Part shown: piece after piece, positions 1 through 11,359 of the stretch
Position numbering within the stretch: the stretch's first letter is position 1
Layout: each line of letters begins with the position of its first letter
NCBI GenBank assembly: GCA_003344405.1
Contig: NOWV01000033.1
Span: forward strand, 310,001 to 374,000
Length of the DNA: 64,000 nucleotides
Source of the DNA: Trichoplax sp. H2
Lineage: Eukaryota; Placozoa; Uniplacotomia; Trichoplacea
Reading direction: 5' to 3'
Notes under the pieces: model-generated
The model's input: the letters and a program-made list of their open reading frames with translations, nothing else
Database searches by the model: none
Told to the model about the DNA's origin: nothing
Position numbers and translations under genes: made by a program

Positions 1-15
1 CATTTCTACCAAATG

Positions 16-3000
16 TTAACTATCTGAGCTTTCCAACCATTTTCTTTTTTTGGCAGTATTAAGATACGGCCTAATTTTCCATTCAACATCTGCTGTATTT
101 TCTTCGTCGATAGTGCCTAATCTTATTGCAAAGACTATAAAAAAACCAAGAAATGCACAATTATTCAGTACTAATGAAATAAATATAGAAATTTTAGTTT
201 ATAAAATATTGTACAGGCAAGTATTAAATTCAATATCATAGCATATAAATTTGTAAATTACGTGCAGTATATATTAAGTAATCAATATTTAAAGGTGATA
301 TACACTTAATGTCTACATATTTATCTATCATACGAACGTTTCATTTCAAATCTTGGACCAACTTCCATTAACTCGATATTGCCTTCGGCTCTTTTGTAAA
401 CGTGATGTCTACAGATGTTCCGTAAAAAGTTAGAAAAACATCTAATGCATGCTTATATATATATTATTGTAATACAGCATACTCTTATAATGCCGCCAAA
501 CAAACCTAAAAGAGATAAAATCATCATCATTTGCAAAGGTGATAATTCGTCGTGTGCTTTCTTTTGGAACTGGAAATAGGTACCGTAATATATTTTTAAC
601 CTATAAATTGGCGTCCATTAGAAGATCCATAAAACTTTAAAGCAGGGTACTGTATAGTCTATCTTAGATATATATTTCAAAAAAATTTAACAACGTACCC
701 TTAAGCCAAGTTTAGATGAAAATTTATGAAAGATTAGATGTGGATAGGCTTCAGACATAGGACCAATGTTTTCAATATCGTGTCTCATTACAACATTAGA
801 TAGAGTAAAATAAGCCGTTGGACCGTAAGGAAGATGAGATACAATCATACCATCTATAAAATGATACGGAATATTAAATAAATATTGTTGATATTTCGAT
901 TTATAGATAAATCTGGTAACTCTTTAAGCATATATATACGACGATACATTTAATGTATAGCCGCTTAAAAGATATTTTACCTGGTTGACCTCTGTGTTCA
1001 TGTACAATAATTAAATCAGTCACATTATTCGCTCTGCAGGCTTGAATTAGTTCGCTCAGTACATGATTACCGCGATTCATTCGCTGACAATTTGGAAATA
1101 TTAATTTCATTTCCTTCAATAAATAAAAATATAAGATTTTCATTACATTAATGTATGTCATAAGGCTTATTTCTAAAATATGAGAATGGCTATATCGAAT
1201 GAAATACTGTATCGGGTTAATATTCTGAATTAAGTTTTGTACGACTGTATAGGTAGTTAACTCTTAATTCAATAAACGATGCTGTAATGGTATCAGTGGT
1301 TGTGATGATGACGATGTAGATAATTATTTTTATTCAGTTTATATATCTTTATTTGCAGCAAGTATTGCAAATACCTACTGCAGTAATATGAAATACCGTA
1401 TACATTATGCAGGAACATGTATATCTAATTGCAACGAATGCACAAATATAGTTATTCAGTTTGCAAACCTTTGCGAATTGCTTTAATTTTGAACTAGGTT
1501 CATGAGATGTTGTGATCATTATACTTGGATCATTTACGCCAGCCCATTTATATTCATCATCACGATCTTCTATATATTCTTAATTGATCGAAAGTGATAT
1601 CGAAATCAGCATTAAAATTCTTATTACGCTAATAGTAAATCGATCATAGTTGTCTTCATTTTATGCTATCGCACTCGGGTTCTAATAGAATGTGCGCTGC
1701 TGCATTCTACCCTTTCACTTACACTCAGAAAATCTTATATATAATTAGAATAGCATAGGCATGTATTACAAGGTGAAAGTTGATATCTACTGGTATTGAT
1801 ACACTTGTAGTTGATTTCGTTAATACAATTTATCTGTACTGGATTATGTCAGAGATGAAATGAAGCTGTAATTATTCAATTATGATAGTCATTTTATAAT
1901 TCGTACAGTATTATTTTCTAGAGATTATCCATCCGAAGTCTGTGATATAACCAGACTATACAGAAGTTTGTATATCAATTCGTAGTAAGTTCTTAGCATA
2001 GATTAGTGGATTTTGTCTGCAAATTGTCATTGCACCAATTGGCTAGATAGTTCTTTAACGTTTAAATTAATGATACTTACTATCGGTATTTCTATCATCA
2101 AATTCAAGCTCTTTACGTAGTTCTGCTTCTTCCTTTCTTAATTCTGTTGGGATTGGCTTGCCCGCTAGAGCATAGTAACGATCGATCATTAATTACTACT
2201 GTGTTGATGGTGTAATAAATGCTACGTATGTGCAGAAACTTGAAAAGTCACGGCAGCAATTCCAAAACCAAGTGATACTATGTTGAATTACCTTTCAATC
2301 TCGGTTTACAGCTAGCATATCTTAACTAAAATTTCTATAATTAAAATTAGGTTCCTAAGAGTAAAATACTAGCTAAATGATGTCTGTGCCTTGCATCTAC
2401 GTACTGATAACATGCATATTTAGCTCAAATTTAGTAAAAATTTTAGTTTGCTGCTAGATTATCTATGATTACAATTATTTAGTTCGCGAAAGTACAGCTG
2501 TACTTTCGCGATACCCTACGATACTTATTGCATCAGCACATGCATAGTAGTGCACAATATACTTATTTAGGTCCAATACACTGCAATTTCTGTTCGTAGA
2601 CCTTCCATGATCAGCACTACGTTCACGAGAATACAAGCAATAACTTACGATATTTACGCTTTGTACAGTATCTGTATACTAGTACGTATACAAAGTACTT
2701 AGCTTAAATGTGTTATAAATTAGTTTACTATTCAATTAGCTAACTACGATTACTACAGTTGGTATTGGTAAAAATGTATGTGATAGTATATTAAGACACC
2801 CACCCGTATTTCCATTCACATATTCGTATGCATAATATTTAGCTTACATACGTTATAATTTAGTTTTAACGTTCTATTAGCTAACTATGATTATTGCAGT
2901 TGGCGTTGGCAAAAATGTAACTGATAGCTTTAATATATTAAAGGCACACGTATATCTCTCGACATACCCATAAATAAATATTTAGCTCAAATACGTTATA

Positions 3001-3534
3001 ATTTAATTTTACTGTTACATTAGCTAACTACTATCGCTACAGTTGCCATTAGTCAAAATGTGAGCGACAACTTGTTGAGGCAGACTGCAGGGATACGAGG
3101 ATCTCTGGCTACACATGCGTTATATTCAGCTTAAATACGTCGCAATATCAGCTTTTACAACTGGGTTAACAAATCGCAGAAAGAGGTTACTTACAGTCTA
3201 TGGCTGCCTTTAATTTCTTCTTCTTTTCATGGATAGTTCTCTCCTGCTCTTCCTTAGCTTTCCTATAAATATACTCCTTCCTTTCACGTACTTGTCTTCT
3301 TAGCTACAAATAAAATTAAGGTCGTGCTTCAAGATCAGTCATTGTGACACTTGAGTAATTTACATCATTACATTTATAACAATACAAAAGTAACGATTTG
3401 ATATAAATTCTGTTCAGTATAAAGAGAGGAAGAAGGTAGGAGAGGGAGAGACAGTAAAAGAGAGAAAGAGAGAAAGAGAGAGAAAGGAAAGCAAGTTTAA
3501 ATCTCGAAGTGCAATGGCGAGCCTCTCTTACCAT
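16..3534 (-). CDS. IMP4: IMP4, U3 snoRNP protein (Brix domain), 9 exons
   Basis: Small-subunit processome protein; in known species it joins IMP3 and MPP10 with U3 snoRNA in the nucleolus for 18S rRNA processing. Coding exons: 3532-3534, 3195-3303, 2081-2164, 1469-1569, 981-1113, 699-853, 506-600, 338-408, 16-134. Phases are consistent and give 289 aa (human IMP4 about 291). Visible signatures are the basic N-terminus starting [47 protein letters not shown] at the start of the Brix domain (about residue 80), [65 protein letters not shown] and the C-terminal TADVEW motif. The start codon is alone in its exon (ATG followed directly by GTAAGA); exon 2 continues with the expected second residue. 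The stop is the TAA read at 18-16. Intron 2 carries tandem repeats. Confidence 0.95.
2484..2511. repeat. Perfect 28-bp palindrome
   Basis: The half-site TCGCGAAAGTACAG is followed at once by its exact reverse complement, with no spacer. It lies in IMP4 intron 2 and is GC-richer than its surroundings. It could form a cruciform, bind a dimeric protein, or be the footprint of a lost element. Confidence 0.85.
2699..3125. repeat. Tandem repeat of about 142 bp in IMP4 intron 2
   Basis: Three clear, diverged copies. The shared core TAGCTAACTA recurs at 2737, 2878 and 3021 (spacing 141 and 143), each followed by a CAGTTG element and AAAATGT. A second shared block (ACGTTATAATTTA type) precedes it in each copy. 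Degenerate versions extend on both sides, near 2420-2470 and 3128-3170. It lies inside the intron and has no open frame. Confidence 0.8.
3420..3488. repeat. Purine-rich low-complexity tract in IMP4 intron 1
   Basis: GAGAGA/AAAGAG simple repeat on the + strand, hence a long CT-rich tract on the transcribed strand. It sits about 50-110 bp downstream of the ATG-only first coding exon of IMP4. Confidence 0.7.
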
Positions 3535-5031
3535 GTTGCTTCTTCTTGGAATAATGATACTGACATGCGCAGAGCTGATTAAGAGTTAATTCATACTTAA
3601 CTAGCCACAATACTCATACATAGATAGAGATCCTATAGTAAGCCCTTAAAAAGCCGAAATCTCCAAAGATGTCATCGAATAGCTTTTCCAATTTGAACTA
3701 TCAATGCTGTTTATGTCGACATAGATTCTACCTAGTAATTAATATGCTCGGATAATATCTTACAAGCTTACGATTGAGTTGAATCGCGAAATTTTGCAAT
3801 AAATTCAGTAGTGATGAATGAATAAATTTATACTTTGTTTTTCAATGAAACCAAGACATGACTTCGTAAAGGATAGTAAAGTGTTTCAGTCATATCCTAT
3901 GTAAAACGTTCTACACCGACTTACGGTGAGTTGCACTTGTAAAAGAGAATTTTTAGCCGATTTATTTTTTAGTACGGGAGAATTAGGGTAAATTAGCTAG
4001 AATTGTGCAAGTTATTGCAAAGATTGTACAAAAGTCATATCTTCGATACTTTATAGCAATGATACTGCCTATATTTGATGTTTTCCTCTTCTTCTCTAGT
4101 AGAATATGAAATAATAACACTCAAAATATAATAGCTGAGAATATTGATTGTGCAATGTGCAACCAAAAGTATCCAGAACTAGCTACACAAAATTTGCGTG
4201 CTTCCAGATCCATTGCAATAGTGATAAAAGATTATAATGCAATATAATCATACGACGTACATGTTTTTTTATTGATGCGTAACTTCAGAATTAACACCGA
4301 TGATAATAATTATAATCAGAAACATCTAGAGCTAAAAATAATTATTATATTTAATTTTTACCGGAGTACTGTACTTTAGCAGGATCCCTTATACTTTTAA
4401 TAAATAGCAAAAGGTTGTCCTTAAGACCATAAATACTGTAGATGAGTAAGATATAGCCTTGATAAATTAGTAGAAACTACGGATATGTAAATAGGATCAT
4501 CTTCAATTTTTGAACGGTGTACGGTAGAGCTAATAGATATCGAAATTAGCTTCGAGCACACAATCCAGTGCCAGTGCGCAATTTTCAATAAATCATTAAA
4601 GCTCACTTTAAAATGCAATATGCCCTTAGATCCTGTAATTTATCCGAAATCGTCCAATTCAGCAGCAAAGTCTTAGCAGCTAAGGCTAGTCGTAACTAAA
4701 TAGAAACATCTTTAATTGTCAGTGCTCGTTTATCTAAAAAAAATCACCGGATGTAACTATAGGAATTCAAGTAATATTTTATTATTTTTGTTCCGTATTT
4801 GGTAATCATGCAACGATTTCTAATAGGTCATATAAAATTGCAAATCGCTCATAAACAGGAAGTATCGGTCGATGAAGTTCATAGAAGAAATTAACTTCAA
4901 AATTTCCTTCAATTAATTACCAAGTAGCATCTTACCTATGTATATACATTGCATTGGGCATTGTAAAATATATACAAATTTTGAATAGAATAGTATAGGT
5001 CGAACACAGAAGAAAAATTATAAATTACTAG
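3535..5031. other. Intergenic, IMP4 5' flank to zinc-knuckle gene 3' end
   Basis: No convincing coding exon on either strand. It should hold the IMP4 promoter and 5' UTR near 3535 and the 3' UTR of the zinc-knuckle gene near 5031. Short open frames here show no family similarity or splice logic. Confidence 0.5.
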
Positions 5032-7215
5032 TCACTTCTTAAAAACCAAACTTTTGCAAGTGTAGGCGTAGTGTCCTCGACTTCCACAACGGTAACACAC
5101 TATATTCCGGCAATCGCGAGCGTAATGTCCTCGGCCTTTACAGCGATAACATTGTACATCCTCATCAACCTTTTTCGAAATGCTACTTTCTGTGATACGC
5201 GTTAACTTATTTATTCCAGCCTTGGTGCCTTGCAAATTCTCATAATTTAAGCCATTGTTTCGATTATTGATCGCCTTACCATGCGTCATTGGTTTATCAA
5301 GTACTTGCTCGGTTACGGGTTTATGGCTTAATAACGTATCTTCTGCAATCAGTATTGGCTTAAAACACGTACTTTCATCTGCGTGTGTATATAAGTTATT
5401 ATTATACATTCTATCAGTTTGCAATTTGTCATACACTTCTCTTTCCAGTCGAGGTCTTTTGTGAAGGTTTTCTTCACGAAGCAGTTCCTCCGATTTGTTA
5501 GTTTGTGCATTGTCATCAATTTTCTTGTATATCGTTTCTAGGTTATTTCCAGTTTGTGGTGTTACCTCCTCATTTTTTTCATGTTGCGGAGATAATTTTT
5601 CTATCATTTAGTAATGTGCAAAATAGATGATGATACATTAAGTTATGAAAAAGAGTGACTTTTTCATATTGATCATCTGGCAAATTATGGCTTATTATTT
5701 TCGCCGGTTAAGAAATACTGTAGTTTATAGGACAGATAATAAAATTCAGAAATGAAAGTTTATGAACAATTTAGAAAGTTTGGATCTTTCAGCTCTTTAC
5801 ATTTTATAATGTAAGCAATGTTATTACATTTATAAAAATGATATTAAGAGGTCTAAGGTTTACAATTAGTAAAAATAATTAATTGCTATATATAGCATGC
5901 AAGCTTATATCCTTCTGTAGATCTGAAATTAATATACGGTACTAACCCATTAAAGATTTAGAAGTAATAGTAACATTTCTGTTCTTGCAATTTTGAAGAT
6001 ACGTATCTCCTTTTTGGTCTTTGCATTTTTCTCCTAAATGGCTAGCTCCGTTGCAGCTATAATATTGACCTGCAAATATTACCAGACCAACGATATTTCA
6101 AAAAGTAAGATAAAGATGCAATGAGATTCACTACTATCTACGCCTCTACAAATCCGGAATCAACTACCAGCCTACAGCACTACAGATTTATGGGCATTGC
6201 AAAGATTTCGATTCTTACCATCTTGAAGATAGGTGTTTCTTCTCGGTTCTGTACAGTGGCTCGCTAAGTGGCCTACTTTATGGCATTTATAACAGCGCCG
6301 ATCTATGATAGTATAAGAGCATACCAAGTTCAACAACTACTATAGTATATTTATCCAAGCGTATGCTTTTTTAGACCTGGAATGTGTCTCATTTTTACGC
6401 GTATGTAGGAATAAAATTGTGATGAGATATGAATGTATTGTGTAAATAAATTGGAATGTTTTAAGTGTTTAAAATTCAAACCCAGTTGCGTAAGTAAACT
6501 ACGCTGTAGTACCTTAAGTAGTGTATCTACAAGGACTACTACCTAAGAGTATATCTATTATTAAAAAAATTAGTTGTCATTAAGGCACTACAATATACGT
6601 ATGTTGAGAAGTCTCTAACCTTCCGTATAATTTGGACAATTGATAGAAGAGTGATTTGTTAAACCACATTTATAACAAGCCGGAGCTACATTTAATAATT
6701 ATAATTTGATCATGAGGTTAATGATACTCTATCATAACAAGTGATAACGCTACACTACTGTCACTTTAAGTTGGACTAGTTGAGTTAATGTATAGGCAAA
6801 TAGATTTACGTATGTGTACATCGTAACAATACGAAAGCAACAAGATACTGATTCATGATAGACGGTTGTACTGTACGCCAAATTTTATTTTATCCATCGT
6901 ATCACCGAAACACTAGCGATATCATTGAACAATAATGAGATACCAGAAGCAATTTTGTTGAATAAGTCGTCTTCAAATGGACAATAGGCACTAACGTGGC
7001 CAACATTACCACATAGAAAGCAACGGCAATCTAATGGTATTACAAGGAAAGAATACTAGTCAATAATCGTAGAATGTAATCAGTGTCTTACAGTAACAGT
7101 AGTTGAATCTTAATTACAGTATACATTGTCATATATATTACTATTATTCTGCTACAAGCTATTCATCATCGATGATTAGCTTACCTCTTAGATTGTAGTA
7201 CTGAGCTCCAATCAT
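5032..7215 (-). CDS. Multi-CCHC zinc-knuckle protein, 6 exons
   Basis: Exons: 7185-7215, 6944-7030, 6620-6685, 6219-6302, 5947-6069, 5032-5600; every internal junction is phase 1 and in frame, giving 319 aa. An in-frame stop lies just upstream of the chosen ATG (MIGAQYYNLR). Knuckles in order: CFLCGNVGHVSAYC, CYKCGLTNHSSINC, CYKCHKVGHLASHC, a degenerate one lacking the first Cys (YYSCNGASHLGEKC), then after a linker of about 150 polar residues CYRCKGRGHYARDC and CYRCGSRGHYAYTC near the C-terminus. The last intron uses a branchpoint-like TACTAA immediately before its AG. CX2CX4HX4C knuckles bind single-stranded nucleic acid. Candidates are CNBP-like or ZCCHC7/Air-like RNA-surveillance factors, but I cannot assign orthology. 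The last exon could be misread as a separate single-exon gene; the phase match argues against this. Confidence 0.8.
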
Positions 7216-8465
7216 GAATTTCACTTTGTATTGACACGTTTAGAGTACTCTGCACGTACAGATGATCAAATATTGTTTTGTATTTTTGTTTTTTTTTCAA
7301 GTGACGCGTATCGAATTGAAGAAGAGCTGTGCCTGCTTGATCTTATTTCAACTGCCTCAAGTCAAACCATCTTCGGAGATTTCTCAACGAATACTGCATT
7401 CCACACGTAGGTTAACTTTAGGGTCAGCGATCATGAGCGATGTTGCGTGCATTAAAATGCAACTGTCATTTATAATATTGCTGATACCTTATTAATTTGT
7501 CATCCTATTCTGTATAGTGTTTGAATGAAGATCCACCACAGCCCCAATTTGGGATTTGCTCGCATCGGTTGGTTTTCAATTTGGTTGCAAGTCTACAGTA
7601 CTGCTACAGTACACTTTACTGGGCTAGGGTAGCCCAATAGCGTACAGTACTGTACTGTACAGAGTACAATGTACTGTACAGTACGGACAGTGCGGTATGT
7701 ACTGTACAGTACTGTACCGTACAGTACAAGAATTTGCCTACAGTACAGTACAACGTACTGTACACTGTGCACCAGAGAGTTCCCACAGTACTGTACTGTA
7801 TGTGGCTAGTGTGGTTATTGTTCTACGCAACCGCACAGTACAGTACTGTATACGGTAGATGTACAGTACTGTACAGTAGTACTGTACCGTATTTGCTAAT
7901 GAAACCTACTACCGATTCCACGAACGTAACAGTTATGAGTCCAATGACTAAAAGTAGAAAAAAACGATTCAGAGAATCATGGACCTTTGTAGTACTGCAG
8001 CAGTGCAGCGCTACATTATTGTCTTGTGTTTTTCTGGCAGTTCCGTAAACAAAAGACTAGCGCATACACAGACCTGATTGTCCAGAACTTGTACACTACA
8101 GTAGACAGTAGACTGTACAGTACAGTACAGTGCTGCACAAGTTTTTCCACAGCACAGCCTGCTGGTCTGCTTTGTACAGTACTGTACACAGGGAGACTGC
8201 TGGGTGAGTGGCTAGCCACTAGTCTAATCTTATGTGGTGACTTTTTGAGCGCGTTGGCGTTGTGAGTCTACAGTATATAGTACTGTAAGATACAGTACAG
8301 TATGGTAAAAAGAGACTGTACTCTACTATACTCTTTTGTAGCTGACGCGTACTATATCGTATAGTAGTGTATAGTACAGGACGGGATGTTTCCGCTGTGT
8401 TGCACTCGCACAACAACAGATCATGTAACGAAAGGAAAAAACAAGACAGTCCATAAAGATTCAAA
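7216..8465. other. Divergent intergenic region rich in GTAC palindromes
   Basis: Region between two head-to-head genes. From about 7596 to 8380 it is filled with overlapping TACAGTA/TACTGTA units, many forming perfect palindromes such as GTACTGTACAGTAC (for example around 7645-7733, 7860-7890, 8100-8130 and 8173-8190). The open frames seen here are by-products of the repeat and are not called genes. It should contain both promoters. Confidence 0.7.
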
Positions 8466-10387
8466 ATGGCGGAAGATGCGACGAAGGTAAGGTGTTGAAT
8501 TTCCATTGGAAATATGCACAACTGATTGCCGCATTTTTATGCGAAAATAATGAAGGACTTTGCTCGTTAAGCATAGTTTAATGCCATCATGTTCAAATTC
8601 TTTTAATCTTGATAGAATCTGGGAAAATTTGCACAACCGTCCAATTTTCATTCAATCGGCTACGACGCTAAAATGGGTCGTGTGAAAAGTGATGATCCAT
8701 ACCTACTGTCGTCGGATACGCCGCTTCAACATGATGTAGACTTTGGCATAACACAAAGTAAGGATACATCCAATATAGCAGACTTGCTCAATAGTGGAAC
8801 TAGCCGACCAGATACGACAGTATCGTTTTATGGACTAGGTAAGCTTATAGGGCTTGTATTGATAGCAGGCAAAAGTAAACGCACAGCTCTTGACGGCAGA
8901 AAAACAACATTAACTGTAGTGAAATGTATCATATGGACAACTGTGAAGTTCATTCAAACTATTGCAGCTGTTGTATACCCCATATTTTGCATTATTCATG
9001 CTTCAAATTTATTCTATTATGATCAATGACGTTGTGATACTCTTTTGCCCAGGTCAGGATGAAATTTTATTTATTTTGACTATTTTCAAAATTGACGGAT
9101 GGATTTAGCAAAAGTGCTTTTTTTTGTTGTTGTTTGCCTTGCTACTAGTTGGTACCGTGATAGCATGTTTCTACCGTGTTGGTATTGAATTGAATTTTCA
9201 TCACCCATGAATGTTGTTTTGTAAGCTTGAGTAGTACACTGGCCAGTACAGCATTTTTGATACAATCTTAGAAGATAGAATTTCATTTGCAAGTATTTGA
9301 CGATAAAATGACAATGAAATGGCAGTGTAATTTTTTCTCAATTTTTCCGTCATTGCTTATGCCATATTCTCTTTTCATGTTGGACGTTACAGTACAGTAG
9401 CACGTACAGTACCACGTCACGTTGAAATTCAATTAACGTACTGTACAGTACAGTACACTCTCCAATACAGTTGACTACGGTGCATTATAACGTTTTTTCT
9501 AGGCATACTGTATACAGTACTATACACGCTATCAGTACTGTATTCAATAAGAGGGTCGATGAATTTGCTCTACAGTGTAAAGTACTGAACTGCTCAATAG
9601 TCACACAGTGAAATAAATGGACATCCAGCTCGTGATAGACGTTGATAGAAATCTCTATAGTCTCTGTCTATCGACTGCGATAGGGTAGTCATATACTGCA
9701 AGATCGGCTAGACTACGATCAACGCTTTTCTTTTTACCCTATCTTTTACTTACCTTTATGAAGGGCTAGCAGACAGTGATAAAAACACCGTACGCCTACT
9801 GTACTGTATGCGTATGATCTAGACGCAACAAAGCAGAGCAGCATGTGGTACGCAATCCACATTCACTGAATGAACTTGAACGTAGCCTAGATGCATCAAT
9901 TATTCCTGGGCTGCAGTATAATGCCAATCGTGCACTCGTAAGTCTACACCCCTATCACTATCGTTCGATATGGTGATGCTTTAATTGTCATCATGCATCT
10001 AGGTATTCATTTTACCTTGCTACATGAATGATGCAAATCATGATCAATTTTACTCGAAATTTTCCTCTGCTGTACACTGCATACAGTATACAGTCTACAG
10101 GACAGGAGTAGTTTTTTTTCCTTTCCAAAGATCCTTTTCATTCTCTCTACTCTACGGTACATAGTGTACGACCATCAAAAACACTTTTTGTCGTTAAATG
10201 GCCGATATCTATGTCTACACTGATGGTATTTTACAACTGCTCTTGTTAACGTTAAAAACAATTCTAAGTCGATGTGGGCGACTTTAGCTTACTACATTTA
10301 TTTTAGCCTAAAGAATCGAAAAGCCGTTACGTGAAAGTCAACCTTCAACATGGTACAAGTCCAAAGAAAATTTCACTCTTAACTTAA
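8466..10387 (+). CDS. Unrecognised small protein gene, 4 exons
   Basis: Proposed exons 8466-8486, 8616-8838, 9834-9937 and 10307-10387 give one open frame of about 142 aa. It starts MAEDATKNLGKFAQPSNFHS in an AAAATGG context and ends with a basic tail (KESKSRYVKVNLQHG) and TAA. Each junction keeps phase and has good GT-AG signals: AAG/GTAAGG, CTAG/GTAAGC, CTC/GTAAGT, TTTTAG before the last exon. The protein is polar, without membrane segments or a signal peptide; segments include DDPYLLSSDTPLQHD, RPDTTVSFYGL and LNELERSLDASIIPGLQ. I recognise no family. An optional exon at 10003-10071 would also keep the frame. The first ATG faces the divergent zinc-knuckle gene across the palindrome-rich interval. 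Confidence 0.55.
9385..9550. repeat. GTAC palindrome cluster inside an intron
   Basis: A second, smaller cluster of TACAGTA/TACTGTA units (for example ACGTACTGTACAGTACAGTA near 9438) in intron 2 of the preceding gene. It is the same motif family as at 7596-8380. Confidence 0.6.
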
Positions 10388-11359
10388 CACAAGTATGTTG
10401 TTGTTTACCGTTGGTCATAGTCCGGTCGTCTAGGCGGCTGTCGACACTGCCGTTGATGTGCCGCCGATACATTGATATGAACAAGTATCGCTATCAAAGT
10501 GCCCAACATTGATTTAGTCCATACCTTTCGATAGACTTTGGAGGAGTATACGGTGTATGCAGCCCGTACTGCTTTATGCTTAACCGACAGTAAAGCACAG
10601 GACTGTCTACCATCACACCTCCTTCTTTGATTTACTACTTCAGTAATAGACTAGGAATACATCTTGCGTAGGGGCGGATAAGAAGAACTCCGAGATCTTG
10701 TAGGCGGATAGGTTAAAAGTAAAAGTACCATCAATAGCTGGCATCAGACCATTAATGCATACAGTAGTCGTACCAGTTATAAATGATTAATACCTACCAA
10801 TATGTAATATTAGTTGAATGTCAACACACCGTGCAGTAACTTAATTGCATTTAGGATCTTGTTTATTGATGGATTATACCCACTGATGACAATCGTACTT
10901 GACCAATGCTATCTTGGGCTATGTTTACACGCATGTTAGAGAGACTCTAAGAGTAATCAAGACATGATTGATCAGGCTAACTGCCACCAAGTTATTTGTT
11001 TGTTTAATAACTTATATTTTATGCGTCATCTTGGTATGTGAAATGCCATAATCTTTGCCCAAATTTAACCAATTAACTGCATCAGTACTTGCAATTATGG
11101 TAGACTTGATATCTTCTTGAGGCATACCTGACCAACAGAAGAGTAGAACAACAACAAAGTAGTCATTATGTTACAGTGGATACGATATAATAAATATCAC
11201 ACACCTTGTACTGGTTCATTTTGAACTTTCATCCATTATCTTCCTAGTGTCATTATCAAATTAATTAGAAGAAAAAAAGTGCAACGCAAAAAATGGATTG
11301 TGATCAAATTTGATCGTAATTATGTTATCAATGTTGCTAATTACTCTGTATCATCATCA
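10388..11359. other. Intergenic region upstream of HBP1
   Basis: Mostly unassignable. A minus-strand frame 11125-11012 (MPQEDIKSTIIASTDAVNWL... then stop, 37 aa) is preceded by an acceptor-like TGGTCAG and could be the last exon of an unseen gene, but nothing else supports it. 5' UTR exons of HBP1 may lie here. Confidence 0.35.

Noticed and set aside
50-241. Open frame on + strand over the IMP4 3' end
   Set aside because: Antisense shadow of IMP4 exon 9; no family similarity.
5032-5607. Separate single-exon gene for the last two zinc knuckles
   Set aside because: An ATG exists directly after a stop, but a TACTAA...TAG acceptor seven bases inside the frame joins the upstream knuckle exons in perfect phase, so one gene is preferred.
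7596-8380. CRISPR-like palindromic array
   Set aside because: Repeats overlap, vary in length, have no uniform spacers, and the genome is eukaryotic.
7734-8521. Several overlapping open frames on both strands
   Set aside because: Produced by the TACAGTA/TACTGTA repeat, which lacks stops in some frames; composition is repetitive and no splice logic.
10003-10071. Extra exon for the 142-aa gene
   Set aside because: Keeps the frame, but its GTACAC donor is weak and the residues (VFILPCYMND...) do not resemble the rest of the polar protein; left as optional.
11279-11359. N-terminal extension of HBP1 from a GTG
   Set aside because: No ATG in frame and a eukaryotic gene; the first in-frame ATG at 11360 was used.
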